DNA of 48,934 bases from positions 1 to 48,934 of the forward strand of contig JAGOBH010000013.1 in the NCBI GenBank assembly GCA_017983495.1. The letters are read 5' to 3'. How positions within the stretch are numbered: the stretch's first letter is position 1; each line of letters opens with the position of its first letter. Below, piece after piece: positions 25,266 through 34,646 of this stretch. The position numbers were made by a program, and so were the translations under genes. The notes below the pieces were generated by a model. It did no database searches, had not been told where the DNA came from, and saw nothing but the letters and a program-made list of their open reading frames with translations. The stretch comes from Pyrinomonadaceae bacterium. Its GTDB lineage: Bacteria > Acidobacteriota > Blastocatellia > Pyrinomonadales > Pyrinomonadaceae.

Positions 25266-27518
25266 ATGAGAGAGTGCCAACTCTGTAAACATTGCTTTTC
25301 TGATACGGTCACGACCTGTCCAAACGACGGGATGCCGACCGCGCACACAATTGCGGGCGAACCTGTGCTCGAGGGCAAGTACCTTATCGAACTCAGGCTC
25401 GGGCAAGGCGGTATGGGCGTTGTATACAAGGCCCGGCACGCATATCTCAAGACGATGCTGGCGATCAAGGTCATTTTACCTGACCTTGTCGGTAACGACC
25501 CCGAGCTTGTCACACGATTTCGCCAGGAGGCACTTGCGGCCGCTGCCATCCGCCATACTAATGTCGTAGGTGTAACCGATTACGGCGTCATTAACGGGTC
25601 GATACCGTTTCTGGTGATGGAGTACGTCGAAGGCGAATCGCTCCATGATCTGCTGGCCCGTGAGAATAAACTATCGCCTGAACGGGCACTCGAACTCATA
25701 ACGCCGATCTGTGCGGGCGTCGGAGCCGCTCATCATCAGGGCATCGTCCACCGCGATCTGAAACCGCTCAATGTCATGATCTGCAGCGACAAGCCGAATC
25801 TGTCGCAGGCGGTCAAGATCCTCGATTTCGGATTGGCAAAGATCAAATCCGGCGAGTTGCTAGGGTCGTTCATACAAGCTCAAACCACGGGATTGATGGG
25901 TTCCCCGTACTACATGGCTCCGGAGCAGTGGGCGGACGAAGACCCGGATTCGCGTGCGGATATTTACAGCCTTGGCGTGATGCTCTATCAAATGCTTGCG
26001 GGCGACGTGCCGTTCAAAGGATCGTCGATACCGGCGATCATGAAGAAGCACATCTCCGATCCGCCGCCGACATTTGCGTCACTCGGTACCGATATTTCGC
26101 CCGAACTCGAACGGGCAGTTTTTCACACTCTCGAAAAGGATCCGGCTCACCGCACGGAGTCGGTCGAGGCACTCGTCGAGGAAATGCGGGCGGCCATATA
26201 TCCGAATATGTCGGCGATCCATTCGACCGCCTCGCAGACGTTGCCCGTTTCATCGTTGCGGATACGGACCAAACCGCCTGAATCGAAGGTTTATGTCGAT
26301 AATATAGCTGTGGGTGCGACCACTAATAGCGGTCTACTTCTGCTCGACGGCATCCAGAGCGGCAACCATCTGCTGCGTGTCAGCAAGGACGGTTTTCAGG
26401 ACTGGGTCGGTGATGTCGTTTGCGACGGCAAGCCGGTCGAGATCGTGGCCGAGCTGAGGGGGAATACCCTCGACCCTTACGCCATACCGCGTCCCACGAT
26501 GGACGCTCTCCCGACAGCGGTCCCGCGATCAGAGGCCGCGACGGCACCGCATCGCAGCATGTCGGGTACGCCGGAACTCGACGCGACGATGATCCAGCAG
26601 CCGCAACAGACTGGCCAGGGGTTTGTCGCGTCGACGACAATTCCGCCGAAAAAGGGGTTTTTCTCGCCGCTGGTTTTGGGAATAATCGGAATATTAGTCC
26701 TATCTGTTATCGGAATTGCAGGACTTGGTGCGGCGTATATGCTCGGAGCATTTGGCGGTTCCGGGGAAGTTGTGTCGAATGGGAATACAAAATCGCCAAC
26801 GCCCGTGAGTTCGCCGGCCGTGGTGCCCAAAGCCGAGATGGTCATGATCCCGGGCGGCACATTCAAGATGGGAAGAAGTGACGGCCCTCCTGAATCGCGT
26901 CCTGAACATCAGGTCGATGTTAAGTCATTCTGGATGGACAAGTCCGAAGTGACCAACGCCGAGTATTTCGCGTTTGTCTCGGCCGTGGGTTACAAGCCGG
27001 TTCCGGTCGACTGGGTCAACGACAAGCCGATCGCCGGGCAGGAGCAATGGCCGGTGCGTTTCGTAAATGTCGAGGACGCTAAAGCATTTGCCGCGTGGCG
27101 GTCGAAAAATGACGGCAAGACGTATCGGCTGCCGACGGAAGAGGAATGGGAGTATGCGGCCCGAAACGGTGCGAAAAACAATCTATATCCGTGGGGAGAT
27201 TCCTATAGGGCTGAGTGTGCGGTCGTGGATCAATCGAATACCGAACCGAAACCGGTAGGGTCGAAGTCATGCCCGAACGCGTGGGGCGTCATCGACCTGA
27301 TCGGAAATGTTTTTGAATGGACAAGTTCGCCCGTTAGTCTTTATCCGGGCAGCAAGGGCGAGATCAAGCCGACATCTGAAAAGCGGAATATGATCCGCGG
27401 CGGTGCGGCGTTGAATAAATCGTCCGGAGATTTTGGCATCTCAGCGACATATCGTGTCGATGTGGATGTTACAAAACGCGATAAGGAACTGGGATTTCGT
27501 CTCGTATGTGTTGAGTGA
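25266..27518 (+). CDS. Ser/Thr kinase with zinc-ribbon, PEGA-like and FGE-sulfatase domains
   Basis: 750 aa. The N-terminus is a short zinc-ribbon-like segment (C4, C7, C10, C18). The kinase domain (~38-310) is complete: glycine loop LGQGGMGVVY (45-54), K68 in AIKV, HRDLKPLN (162-169), DFG (187-189) and APE (218-220). A PEGA-like beta domain (~335-400) and a low-complexity linker lead to one transmembrane helix (~465-495). The extracytoplasmic part (~510-750) is an FGE-sulfatase/SUMF1-type domain (MIPGGTFKMG, RLPTEEEWEYAARNG, GNVFEWTSS, MIRGGA). The layout suggests an outer domain that senses or binds a ligand and an inner kinase. FGE catalytic activity is uncertain. A TPR gene follows. Confidence 0.93.
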   Translation: MRECQLCKHCFSDTVTTCPNDGMPTAHTIAGEPVLEGKYLIELRLGQGGMGVVYKARHAYLKTMLAIKVILPDLVGNDPELVTRFRQEALAAAAIRHTNVVGVTDYGVINGSIPFLVMEYVEGESLHDLLARENKLSPERALELITPICAGVGAAHHQGIVHRDLKPLNVMICSDKPNLSQAVKILDFGLAKIKSGELLGSFIQAQTTGLMGSPYYMAPEQWADEDPDSRADIYSLGVMLYQMLAGDVPFKGSSIPAIMKKHISDPPPTFASLGTDISPELERAVFHTLEKDPAHRTESVEALVEEMRAAIYPNMSAIHSTASQTLPVSSLRIRTKPPESKVYVDNIAVGATTNSGLLLLDGIQSGNHLLRVSKDGFQDWVGDVVCDGKPVEIVAELRGNTLDPYAIPRPTMDALPTAVPRSEAATAPHRSMSGTPELDATMIQQPQQTGQGFVASTTIPPKKGFFSPLVLGIIGILVLSVIGIAGLGAAYMLGAFGGSGEVVSNGNTKSPTPVSSPAVVPKAEMVMIPGGTFKMGRSDGPPESRPEHQVDVKSFWMDKSEVTNAEYFAFVSAVGYKPVPVDWVNDKPIAGQEQWPVRFVNVEDAKAFAAWRSKNDGKTYRLPTEEEWEYAARNGAKNNLYPWGDSYRAECAVVDQSNTEPKPVGSKSCPNAWGVIDLIGNVFEWTSSPVSLYPGSKGEIKPTSEKRNMIRGGAALNKSSGDFGISATYRVDVDVTKRDKELGFRLVCVE

Positions 27519-27541
27519 GATTTCCCTATCCTGAGGTTTTT

Positions 27542-28843
27542 ATGGGAAAGGTAACTCGAATCATCACGCTCCTCGCAAGCCTCGCGATCCTCGGCCTTGC
27601 GGCTAGATCCCAGGATCTGGGCACCAGCAATAAGCTCTTTGTCGGGCCCAAACCTGAGGCCGCCAGCACCGCAAAAAAGAAAACCTCAAAGCCAAAATTT
27701 ACTGCCAAAAAGGTAACCCCGAAAAAAGTTACGGCTAAAAAGCCGGCAGCGTCTAATCCTCCTGTCCGAACGGGAATGGGCGTACCCGAAAAGAAAGTAC
27801 CGATTTCGAGCCCGCGGCCGGTAGCCAAGATCGACGCGGCGACATCAGTTCAGTTCGATAAACTGCTGGAGGCGGGAGACTCCGCCAAGGGGCAGCGTAA
27901 TTATCCGCTTGCAGAATCGACATACCGGCGGGCTCAGGGCCTGATTCAGTCGGACGCTCGTGCTTCGTACCGCATCGGAAATATATTTGCGGAGCAGCAT
28001 CGTTGGGAAGATGCCGAAAAGGAATATCGGTCGGCGCTTCGGAACGATGTTGGAAACGCCGGCCATTACATCGCACTAAGTCGCGTTTTGACCATACCGA
28101 TCGCATCGCCTCATTTGTCTGAGCGTTACACCGAGGCCGAACAGTTGGCTAGAAGGGCCGTGTCGATCGAATCTGGAAATGCGATGGCCTACGACCAGCT
28201 TGGCGTAGCTCTTGAAATGCAGGGACTGATCGGTAACGAGACCGGGAACGCTTATTTGAAAGCGATCGCCCTTTCGCCGGAATTTGCGCAGGCCTATGCT
28301 CACTTAGGCCGTCTCCTGCGGCGGGGTGGAAAGACGAATGAGTCCATCGATGCCTACAACTCGGCCGTCGCAAAGGCTAAAACGGCACCGCAGAAGGTGC
28401 GTGTCGCTGAGGTGTTTCAGTCAGAACAACGATTCGCGGAGTCGATCTCGTTATTGCGTCGAGCACTCACCGCCGACCCGCAAGATCCGTCCGCATTGCT
28501 GATGTTAGGCAGGGCGTTGACGGCGACCGGTGACCTTACCGAGGCGGAGGGCGTGCTTCGCAAAGCAGTTACGATCACATCGGGCGGATATAGTGCGGAA
28601 TACCTGCTGGGTCGGTTATATTTGCGGCAGGGGCGATATGCGGACGCGGAAACGGCATTCATCAGTGCTTCGCGAACCGTATCGGCCCCGAATAAATATG
28701 ATCTCGCGGCTCAATTCGAGGCGGTCGGCGACGGTTACGTACGCGAAGGAAAGTCGGCTAAGGCACTCGGGGCATACCGAAGAGCACGAGCATTTGACCC
28801 TGACCTGAAATCAGTAGTTTCCAAGATCGCTCGCATAAATTGA
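27542..28843 (+). CDS. Exported TPR protein with Lys-rich linker
   Basis: 433 aa from ATG 27542. The frame opens at GTG 27515 within the kinase stop, but GAGG at 27533-27536 and a signal peptide (MGKVTRIITLLASLAILGLA) fit the later ATG. A basic Ala/Lys/Pro linker (AKKKTSKPKFTAKKVTPKK, then KKVTAKKPAA) precedes about six to eight TPR units (LLEAGDSAKGQRNYPLAEST, ASYRIGNIFAEQHRWEDAEK, AYDQLGVALEMQGL, AYAHLGRLLRRGGKTNESID and so on). It is probably a periplasmic protein-interaction partner of the upstream kinase, with which it shares a transcript. Confidence 0.85.
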   Translation: MGKVTRIITLLASLAILGLAARSQDLGTSNKLFVGPKPEAASTAKKKTSKPKFTAKKVTPKKVTAKKPAASNPPVRTGMGVPEKKVPISSPRPVAKIDAATSVQFDKLLEAGDSAKGQRNYPLAESTYRRAQGLIQSDARASYRIGNIFAEQHRWEDAEKEYRSALRNDVGNAGHYIALSRVLTIPIASPHLSERYTEAEQLARRAVSIESGNAMAYDQLGVALEMQGLIGNETGNAYLKAIALSPEFAQAYAHLGRLLRRGGKTNESIDAYNSAVAKAKTAPQKVRVAEVFQSEQRFAESISLLRRALTADPQDPSALLMLGRALTATGDLTEAEGVLRKAVTITSGGYSAEYLLGRLYLRQGRYADAETAFISASRTVSAPNKYDLAAQFEAVGDGYVREGKSAKALGAYRRARAFDPDLKSVVSKIARIN

Positions 28844-28869
28844 TAAGCCCTGAGCCAATATAACTGAAA

Positions 28870-28894
28870 TAAAGAGCCTATTGGGTCTTTTTTT
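28870..28894 (+). terminator. Probable terminator after the TPR gene
   Basis: AAAGAGCC-TATT-GGGTCTTT (28871-28890) is an 8-bp stem with one G-G mismatch, followed directly by more T residues to 28894. It separates the kinase-TPR operon from the pseudokinase gene. Confidence 0.55.
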
Positions 28895-28970
28895 GCACTT
28901 GAAATTGCAGAAGTCGCGGGTTCATTAGAACGAGTGAAGTTCGGACGCTTTCCCCGCGGAATTAATATCG

Positions 28971-31232
28971 ATGATGCATTGCCCAAAATGTGGCCTGACT
29001 TACACCGAAGGATCGCAGCGATTTTGCGACACCGACGGTGCCCGCCTGGTATCTCCTTCGGATAAAAGCTATCAACGCGGCAGGACCGGCGTATTTTCCA
29101 CTATCTTACCGGTAACGGTGACGGAAACCGCTCGCCAGGATGAACTGAGACTGGAATCAAAATTTGTTAAGCCTGACAGGCGGGAAAATCAGATCGACCG
29201 GGAAATGACCGAGTTGTTCTTTGAGACGGACGAGGATGACGGGATCATTTTGGGCGATGACGATATCTTCGATCGGTTGGTCGAGGAACCGACGGATGAG
29301 CGTATCTTTGGACGCAAGATAAATCCATACGAGATCCCGGCAGGGCACGTCGAGGTTGACGAGGACGGCGAACGCGAACATCCGTCGCTGAGAAATCAGG
29401 ACTTTGACGCCAATGATCCGCAGGATTTTGTCGGCCGCATCGTCAAGGGCCGCTATCGCGTTACCGAACTGGTCGGCGAAGAAGACACAGGTTTTGCATT
29501 TCTTGCCGAGGACGGCCTTATTCCCGACAAACGCGTTACTGTCCGGATACTTTCGCATGAGGAACTCGATGAGGTGACCGAGAGCATATTTGCCGAGGAA
29601 CGCGTTTCGTTGTCGCACATCAGTCACCCGAATGTCGTTCGATTGATAGATTCCGGCCAGTTTGTCGATGGGACGACCTTTTTGATCAGCGAATATATCG
29701 ACGCACTCACCGCACTTGAGATACTCCAGATCCACGGGTCGCTCGACGCAACACGGATCGCGCGAATAATCCGCCAAGCAGGAAATGCTCTGAGCGAGGT
29801 TCATCGCGAGGGCATTCTGCACCGCGACCTGCGGCCCGATTATCTTGTGCTGGTCCTGACGGACAATGGCACCGAGATAGTCAAGCTGTCCGGCTTTGGT
29901 ATTACGGATGGAGAGCCGAATTCGGATAATCTGCACTACAAGGCCCCTGAAATATTTGACGGACGTATCCCGACAGTTGCCAGCGACATCTACTCGCTTG
30001 GGGTCATCGCCTACCAACTGCTTACCGATCGCTTGCCATTTCCCGGAAATACCGAGCGTGAGATCGCCCGTTCGATGAGAGCGGGGCTTGAGGTAATGCC
30101 GTCGGATGTTAGATCCGATATCTCACACGACGTCGACGATGTTATTGGAAAAGTGCTCAGCCCTGAGCCGCTCGAACGGTTTTCGACGGCAAGGGAATTT
30201 GGCGATGCTCTGTTTGCCGCCCTCACGACCGCACCGGTCGCGAACGTGGAAAATAAGCGGGGTGAACGACTGCCCGAGGTGATCGCGGACGTTGTCGATC
30301 TCAAGACGAAGGAGGGTGCGATCGTTCCCGATTCCGAGGTGATCGTTTACAAAGCCAGCCGCAAGGTTGCGGCCGATAAAGAAGCCGCCTGGACACGGCG
30401 TTCACCGGAGCCCCCGTCCGAGCCGCATACGAATTGGTTAAATATAGTTATAGTTGGGTTTATCGCTCTGGCGGCGATTGCCGCGGGCGTCTGGTACTAC
30501 GTTCTCAACCAACCATCAGAGCCCGCGTTTCGGGTTCCGACCGACCGTGAGGCGGCCAACCCGGGAAACTCGCCCGTGGCTCCACCGACGACACCTGAGC
30601 AGATAGCACGCGACATGGAGGTTCCGCCGCCGCCGCGAACGATCTCGCAGCCGGCCAACAGCGATTATTTTCAAAGCAACAGGGAGAGCCTAAAGGGCGA
30701 CCTGCTAAGGAATTTTGTTGGATTTTCGCTTTATTATCCGAAAGACTGGAAGGTTACCCGCTCACTGGAAAGCCCCGACCTTAAATCGCGCGGAAAGTTT
30801 CTCGATATCGCCCGGAACACACCTGACGGCAAGCTGAAAGAGCAGATGCTCGTCAGCTACTATGCGAGCAACGGTACATTTAAGGAAGACGCCGCCAAGT
30901 TCCCTCAGCTCGTCAAAGAAACCAACGAGACGCTCAAGAAATTGCTCCCGAATTACCAGTTGGTCTCCGAGGGCAACACCACCGTCAACGGCGGATGGAA
31001 CGCGTACGAGGTCAAATTTCAGGGAAGCGGCGAAGGCCCGAACGGCGAGCGTCTGATCGTCTGGGGACGACGCCTCTTTGTGCCAGCGGCACGCCCGGGT
31101 GTCCGTTCCGGATTTGAGATCACCATGCTCGCCACATCCTACGCAGACGAGGTCCGCAGCGTCGACGACGTCGGAACCAAGGGCGAACTCGCCCAGATCC
31201 TGTACACATTCGAACCGAGTCAGAATTTCTAG
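28971..31232 (+). CDS. Predicted pseudokinase with zinc-ribbon N-terminus and extracytoplasmic domain
   Basis: 753 aa. It starts with a zinc ribbon (C4, C7, C19; HCPKCGLTYTEGSQRFCDTDG). The kinase-like domain (~155-420) keeps the shape (HRDL, YKAPEIF, SDIYSLGVIAYQLL) but loses key residues. The glycine loop is VGEEDTGFAF, the ATP-anchoring Lys of VAIK is R192 (VTVRIL), HRDLKPxN reads HRDLRPDY (284-291), and DFG reads GFG (308-310). Catalysis is thus unlikely although HRD Asp286 remains. A transmembrane helix at ~489-513 leads to a C-terminal ~190-residue outer domain (GFSLYYPKDWKVTRS) of unknown type. It may act as a sensor or allosteric partner of one of the neighbouring kinases. Confidence 0.88.
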   Translation: MMHCPKCGLTYTEGSQRFCDTDGARLVSPSDKSYQRGRTGVFSTILPVTVTETARQDELRLESKFVKPDRRENQIDREMTELFFETDEDDGIILGDDDIFDRLVEEPTDERIFGRKINPYEIPAGHVEVDEDGEREHPSLRNQDFDANDPQDFVGRIVKGRYRVTELVGEEDTGFAFLAEDGLIPDKRVTVRILSHEELDEVTESIFAEERVSLSHISHPNVVRLIDSGQFVDGTTFLISEYIDALTALEILQIHGSLDATRIARIIRQAGNALSEVHREGILHRDLRPDYLVLVLTDNGTEIVKLSGFGITDGEPNSDNLHYKAPEIFDGRIPTVASDIYSLGVIAYQLLTDRLPFPGNTEREIARSMRAGLEVMPSDVRSDISHDVDDVIGKVLSPEPLERFSTAREFGDALFAALTTAPVANVENKRGERLPEVIADVVDLKTKEGAIVPDSEVIVYKASRKVAADKEAAWTRRSPEPPSEPHTNWLNIVIVGFIALAAIAAGVWYYVLNQPSEPAFRVPTDREAANPGNSPVAPPTTPEQIARDMEVPPPPRTISQPANSDYFQSNRESLKGDLLRNFVGFSLYYPKDWKVTRSLESPDLKSRGKFLDIARNTPDGKLKEQMLVSYYASNGTFKEDAAKFPQLVKETNETLKKLLPNYQLVSEGNTTVNGGWNAYEVKFQGSGEGPNGERLIVWGRRLFVPAARPGVRSGFEITMLATSYADEVRSVDDVGTKGELAQILYTFEPSQNF

Positions 31233-31263
31233 TTTGTTCCGATTATGATTGGAGGGAGCCATG

Positions 31264-33957
31264 TTAGCCGTTGAGCTCACGTGCGTGTTTTTCGATGAAC
31301 GTCTTTAGGCTTACCACGCGTCCGCTGTCCGCACCAAAGAAACGATCATTGGTCCTCATGTCGTCGTAAATTTTCAGGCTTTCATTGAGCAGCCTGCCAG
31401 CCTCGTGCCATTTTTCGGGGTCTCGCTCTCGGGAAGCGATCAGAGCCGTCGTTTCGCCCGTTGCCATCAAGGTCGACGCGAGTTCCCGCCGCAACTCCAT
31501 ATTTGTCGGATCATCGCGGCATAGCTCGCGATTGATCGTCAGAGCGGTATTGAGTTGTGCGAGAGCCGCGGACAGATCACCCTTGACCCGATAAGCGGCC
31601 GCGATCTTGTTGCGGCTGATGGCGACGTAACGCTTTGCGAGAGTCATCGTCGGATCCTGTTTTAGTGCGGCCTCGCGCATCTCGAGCGAACGGTTTAAGA
31701 GTTTCAACGCTCCGGCAACGTCGCCGGCCTTCACACGTAGGTCGCCGGCCGTATCGAGGCTCACGGTCAAGTCTCCATAGACCTGGATATTTGTCGGGTC
31801 GGCGGCAAAGAGTTTCTCTCGTATCGAAAGAGCGTTGTTGGCGAGGGTATTTGCAATGTCGATCTCGCCGAGTTCGAGGTGCGAGTTCGCCGACAGATCA
31901 TCGTTTATCCCGAGCAACCTCTGAATATCGGCGCTTTCAGGGTTCGAGGTAAGCGACTTGAGGAGCATAGCCCGGCCTTTTGAATATTGCTCAAGAGCCT
32001 CTCTATATTTTCCGTCGGCCTGAAATGCACGTCCGATCTCGTAATAACTTAAGTAGACGTCGCGCTGACGTTCGCTTTTTGCAGGGTCAAGAGCAAGAAG
32101 CGTTTCAGCCATCGCGAGCGATTCACGGTAGTCGTTGATGGCAGCGTTTAACTCACCTGATTTGGCCTTGATGTTGCCAACGCGCTCGTAGCCAGTCAGC
32201 AAACCCTGCATTACGTTTTGATCTGCGGCATTTTCGGTATTCAACTCGCGGAAGAGGCCAACGGCGATCTGATAGTTTTCGACCGCCTTGGGCGTATCGT
32301 ACGCGGCTCGTTCGAACATATCGCCGATCATTGAGTGGAACCATGCCAGATTAAAGCGATACTCGCGATTGTTAGGGTTGCGGCTGACGAGTTCGTTGCC
32401 GATCACAATGGCCTTGCGGAAACTGTCAATACCGCCGCTCACATCGCCGATATTCGGGAATGACGGATGTCCCTGGATCTCGCCCAGCTGGCGATAAGAT
32501 TTGGCAAGTTCATTCTGCAGCGAATCGTCATCGGCCGCCTCTCGGGCAAGATCGTCTAGATACGGAAGTGCGCGTTCGATCACCAGTTTGCGCGCCGGTG
32601 TGGCCCCTTTTAGATCTTGGATCGCATCGTGAAACTCAAACAGGAACGAATTTGCGAGCTTTCGGACGTCGGAGAATCGCCGTTCGGCCTTTGCCCTTTC
32701 GCGTTGGGCAACTACCGCCTGCCACGTTGCGATCGAGGCTCCGGCGACTAGCGAGATCACCACAAGGGCGGCTGCTGAAACCGCTGCCTTATGTCGGCGG
32801 ACGTATTTTCCAAACTGGTAACCCAGCGTCTGCGGACGTGCCATTACGGTCATGCCGCTCAAGTATCGCCGGATGTCAGCGGAAAACTCCTGGACCGAGC
32901 CGTATCGTTCGGTCGGGTCTTTTCTCAGTGCCTTGAGAACGATATTGTCGATATCGCCGCGGAGGTGAGTTCTCGGTATCCGCCGTGCCGCGGGTGCGTC
33001 GTCCACAGTAATGTGCGGCTGATCGGCCGTATCACTCGGTTTGGGCGATTCGGTCCGGCAGATGCCCTCGACGATCTCGTCGAAGGATTTTCCTCTAACG
33101 TCGAACGGCCGGTGATCTACAAGAAGTTCGTAAAGGATTACGCCGAGCGAATAGACATCGGTCGAGGTCGACACGGGCTTGCCTAGTATCTGCTCGGGCG
33201 ATGCGTATTCCGGCGTGAAGATCTTGCCCTGTGTAAGTGTCTCGGCCGTCGCCGAACCGTCGTCCGTGAGCAGCTTGGCGATTCCAAAATCAAGCAGTTT
33301 GGGCGTTCCGTCCGCGGTGACTAGGATGTTCGACGGCTTGAGGTCACGGTGAACGACGAGGTTTCGGTGGGCGTGCTCGACGGCTGAACATATCTTGTAG
33401 AAGAGTTCGAGCCGTTCGTTAAGCGACAGGTCATTTTCGCGGCAATATTGATTGAGCGGCATGCCGTCGACATACTCCATCACGAAGAAGGGCAAACCCT
33501 CGGACGAGATGCCACCGTCGACGAGAGCGGCGATATTCGGATGTTTTAATGTCGAAAGTATGCGCCGTTCGGTCGCAAACCGTTTCAGGATCGCCTCGGA
33601 ATCCATGCCGCGTTTGATCAGCTTGAGGGCGACCTTTTGTGTGAAATCCGAATGTAATCGCCGGGTCAGAAAGACAGCACCCATCCCGCCCGTCCCGATA
33701 CGGTCGAGGATCAGATAATCCTCGATCTGCTGCCCGATCATCTTGTCGGCGGTTTCGTCCGGGGCGATGCCATGTTCGATCAGGAAAGGCCGCTCGATAA
33801 ATCTGTCAGAACTATCGTGAGCGGCAAGCAGCAACTCGACCTCGTTGCGGATCTCGGCGTCGGGCTCACGCTCAAGTGCGGCCGCTCGTTCGCTCTCCGG
33901 CAGGTCGAGCAGCTCCGACATTAAGCCCTTAATAGATTGCCATTTCGCTGTGTCCAT
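31264..33957 (-). CDS. Ser/Thr kinase with TPR C-terminus, partner of the ECF sigma factor
   Basis: 897 aa. An N-terminal helical segment typical of this group (MDTAKWQSIKGLMSELLDLP) precedes an intact kinase domain: RIGTGGMGAVF (86-96), K112, HRDLKPSN (203-210), DFG (223-225) and YASPEQILG. One transmembrane helix lies at ~395-420 (ALVVISLVAGASIATWQAVVA), followed by ~470 residues of TPR-like repeats outside the membrane. It starts 44 bp after the ECF sigma gene, and a bipartite promoter motif fills the gap. In Vibrio the kinase PknT phosphorylates and activates its neighbouring ECF sigma factor EcfP. I infer the same relation here. Confidence 0.93.
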   Translation of the reverse strand: MDTAKWQSIKGLMSELLDLPESERAAALEREPDAEIRNEVELLLAAHDSSDRFIERPFLIEHGIAPDETADKMIGQQIEDYLILDRIGTGGMGAVFLTRRLHSDFTQKVALKLIKRGMDSEAILKRFATERRILSTLKHPNIAALVDGGISSEGLPFFVMEYVDGMPLNQYCRENDLSLNERLELFYKICSAVEHAHRNLVVHRDLKPSNILVTADGTPKLLDFGIAKLLTDDGSATAETLTQGKIFTPEYASPEQILGKPVSTSTDVYSLGVILYELLVDHRPFDVRGKSFDEIVEGICRTESPKPSDTADQPHITVDDAPAARRIPRTHLRGDIDNIVLKALRKDPTERYGSVQEFSADIRRYLSGMTVMARPQTLGYQFGKYVRRHKAAVSAAALVVISLVAGASIATWQAVVAQRERAKAERRFSDVRKLANSFLFEFHDAIQDLKGATPARKLVIERALPYLDDLAREAADDDSLQNELAKSYRQLGEIQGHPSFPNIGDVSGGIDSFRKAIVIGNELVSRNPNNREYRFNLAWFHSMIGDMFERAAYDTPKAVENYQIAVGLFRELNTENAADQNVMQGLLTGYERVGNIKAKSGELNAAINDYRESLAMAETLLALDPAKSERQRDVYLSYYEIGRAFQADGKYREALEQYSKGRAMLLKSLTSNPESADIQRLLGINDDLSANSHLELGEIDIANTLANNALSIREKLFAADPTNIQVYGDLTVSLDTAGDLRVKAGDVAGALKLLNRSLEMREAALKQDPTMTLAKRYVAISRNKIAAAYRVKGDLSAALAQLNTALTINRELCRDDPTNMELRRELASTLMATGETTALIASRERDPEKWHEAGRLLNESLKIYDDMRTNDRFFGADSGRVVSLKTFIEKHARELNG

Positions 33958-33967
33958 AGATCGGTCT

Positions 33968-34004
33968 CACAACACTACGCGAGGGAAAGGTGAAAATCGG
34001 CTCA
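33968..34004 (-). promoter_or_regulatory. ECF-type promoter motif, copy 4 (kinase)
   Basis: On the minus strand TGAGCCG (34004-33998), 14 bp, then CTCGCGTAGTGTTGTG (33983-33968). The first three bases of the -35-like half are the stop codon of the sigma gene. The -10-like half begins 26 bp before the kinase ATG, so a transcript would have a leader of only ~15 nt. Confidence 0.7.
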
Positions 34005-34562
34005 TTTGCCGTTGATCGTGCGAAATAGCCAGGACCGGGCGATCGCCCACTCACGTTTGACGGTAGTCGGCGAGATCTTGAGCACGTCCGCCGTTTCCTC
34101 GATAGTCAGGCCCGCAAAATACCGGAGCTCGACGATCCGGCATTGCTGCTCGTCAAACGATTCGAGTTCGGTCAGAGCCGTGTCCAGCTCGAGCAGTTCC
34201 TGATTGACCTCGGCCGCGAGCGTCGGGGCGTCGTCGAGCGAGATCTTTTCGGCTCCGTACCTGACCGTCTTTCGGCGGCGGGCCGCGTCTATCAGTATCC
34301 GCCGCATCGCCTGTGCAGCGATGGCGAAAAACTGTCCGCGATTCTCCCAGTCGACACTGCGTTGATTTGTAAGTCTGAAGTACGCCTCATGAACAAGTTC
34401 CGTCGTCTGGATCGAGACGGCATGCTCGCGATTGAGAAAACTGCCGGCGAGACGCCGAAGTTCGTCGTAAACGAGAGGCATCAACTTATCGAGAGCGTCG
34501 CGATTTGCGCCGCCACCTTGCTTGCCGAGTTCGTTTAACCAACGAGTTACTTCTTCCGACAT
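34002..34562 (-). CDS. ECF RNA polymerase sigma factor (kinase-linked group)
   Basis: 186 aa. Sigma-2 region ~20-95 ([50 protein letters not shown]) and sigma-4 helix-turn-helix ~130-182 ([33 protein letters not shown]). The pattern fits the Planctomycetes/Acidobacteriota-rich ECF family (TIGR02999-like) that commonly lies next to Ser/Thr kinases. No anti-sigma gene is present; the downstream kinase probably takes that regulatory place. Five copies of a promoter-like motif lie around the gene. The gene itself has no copy in its own orientation, so autoregulation is not evident. Confidence 0.93.
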   Translation of the reverse strand: MSEEVTRWLNELGKQGGGANRDALDKLMPLVYDELRRLAGSFLNREHAVSIQTTELVHEAYFRLTNQRSVDWENRGQFFAIAAQAMRRILIDAARRRKTVRYGAEKISLDDAPTLAAEVNQELLELDTALTELESFDEQQCRIVELRYFAGLTIEETADVLKISPTTVKREWAIARSWLFRTINGK

Positions 34563-34570
34563 AAAAATGT

Positions 34571-34607
34571 TGACCCAATTCTACCAGAAAGTTCGCGTAG
34601 CGTGTTG
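34571..34607 (+). promoter_or_regulatory. ECF-type promoter motif, copy 1 (beta-propeller gene)
   Basis: TGACCCA (34571-34577), 14 bp, then TTCGCGTAGCGTGTTG (34592-34607). The second half begins 55 bp before ATG 34647. It lies in the gap between the divergent sigma gene and the beta-propeller gene. Confidence 0.75.
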
Positions 34608-34646
34608 AAGCAAATTTTTATTAGATTTCGGGGGGAGAAAACGGAG

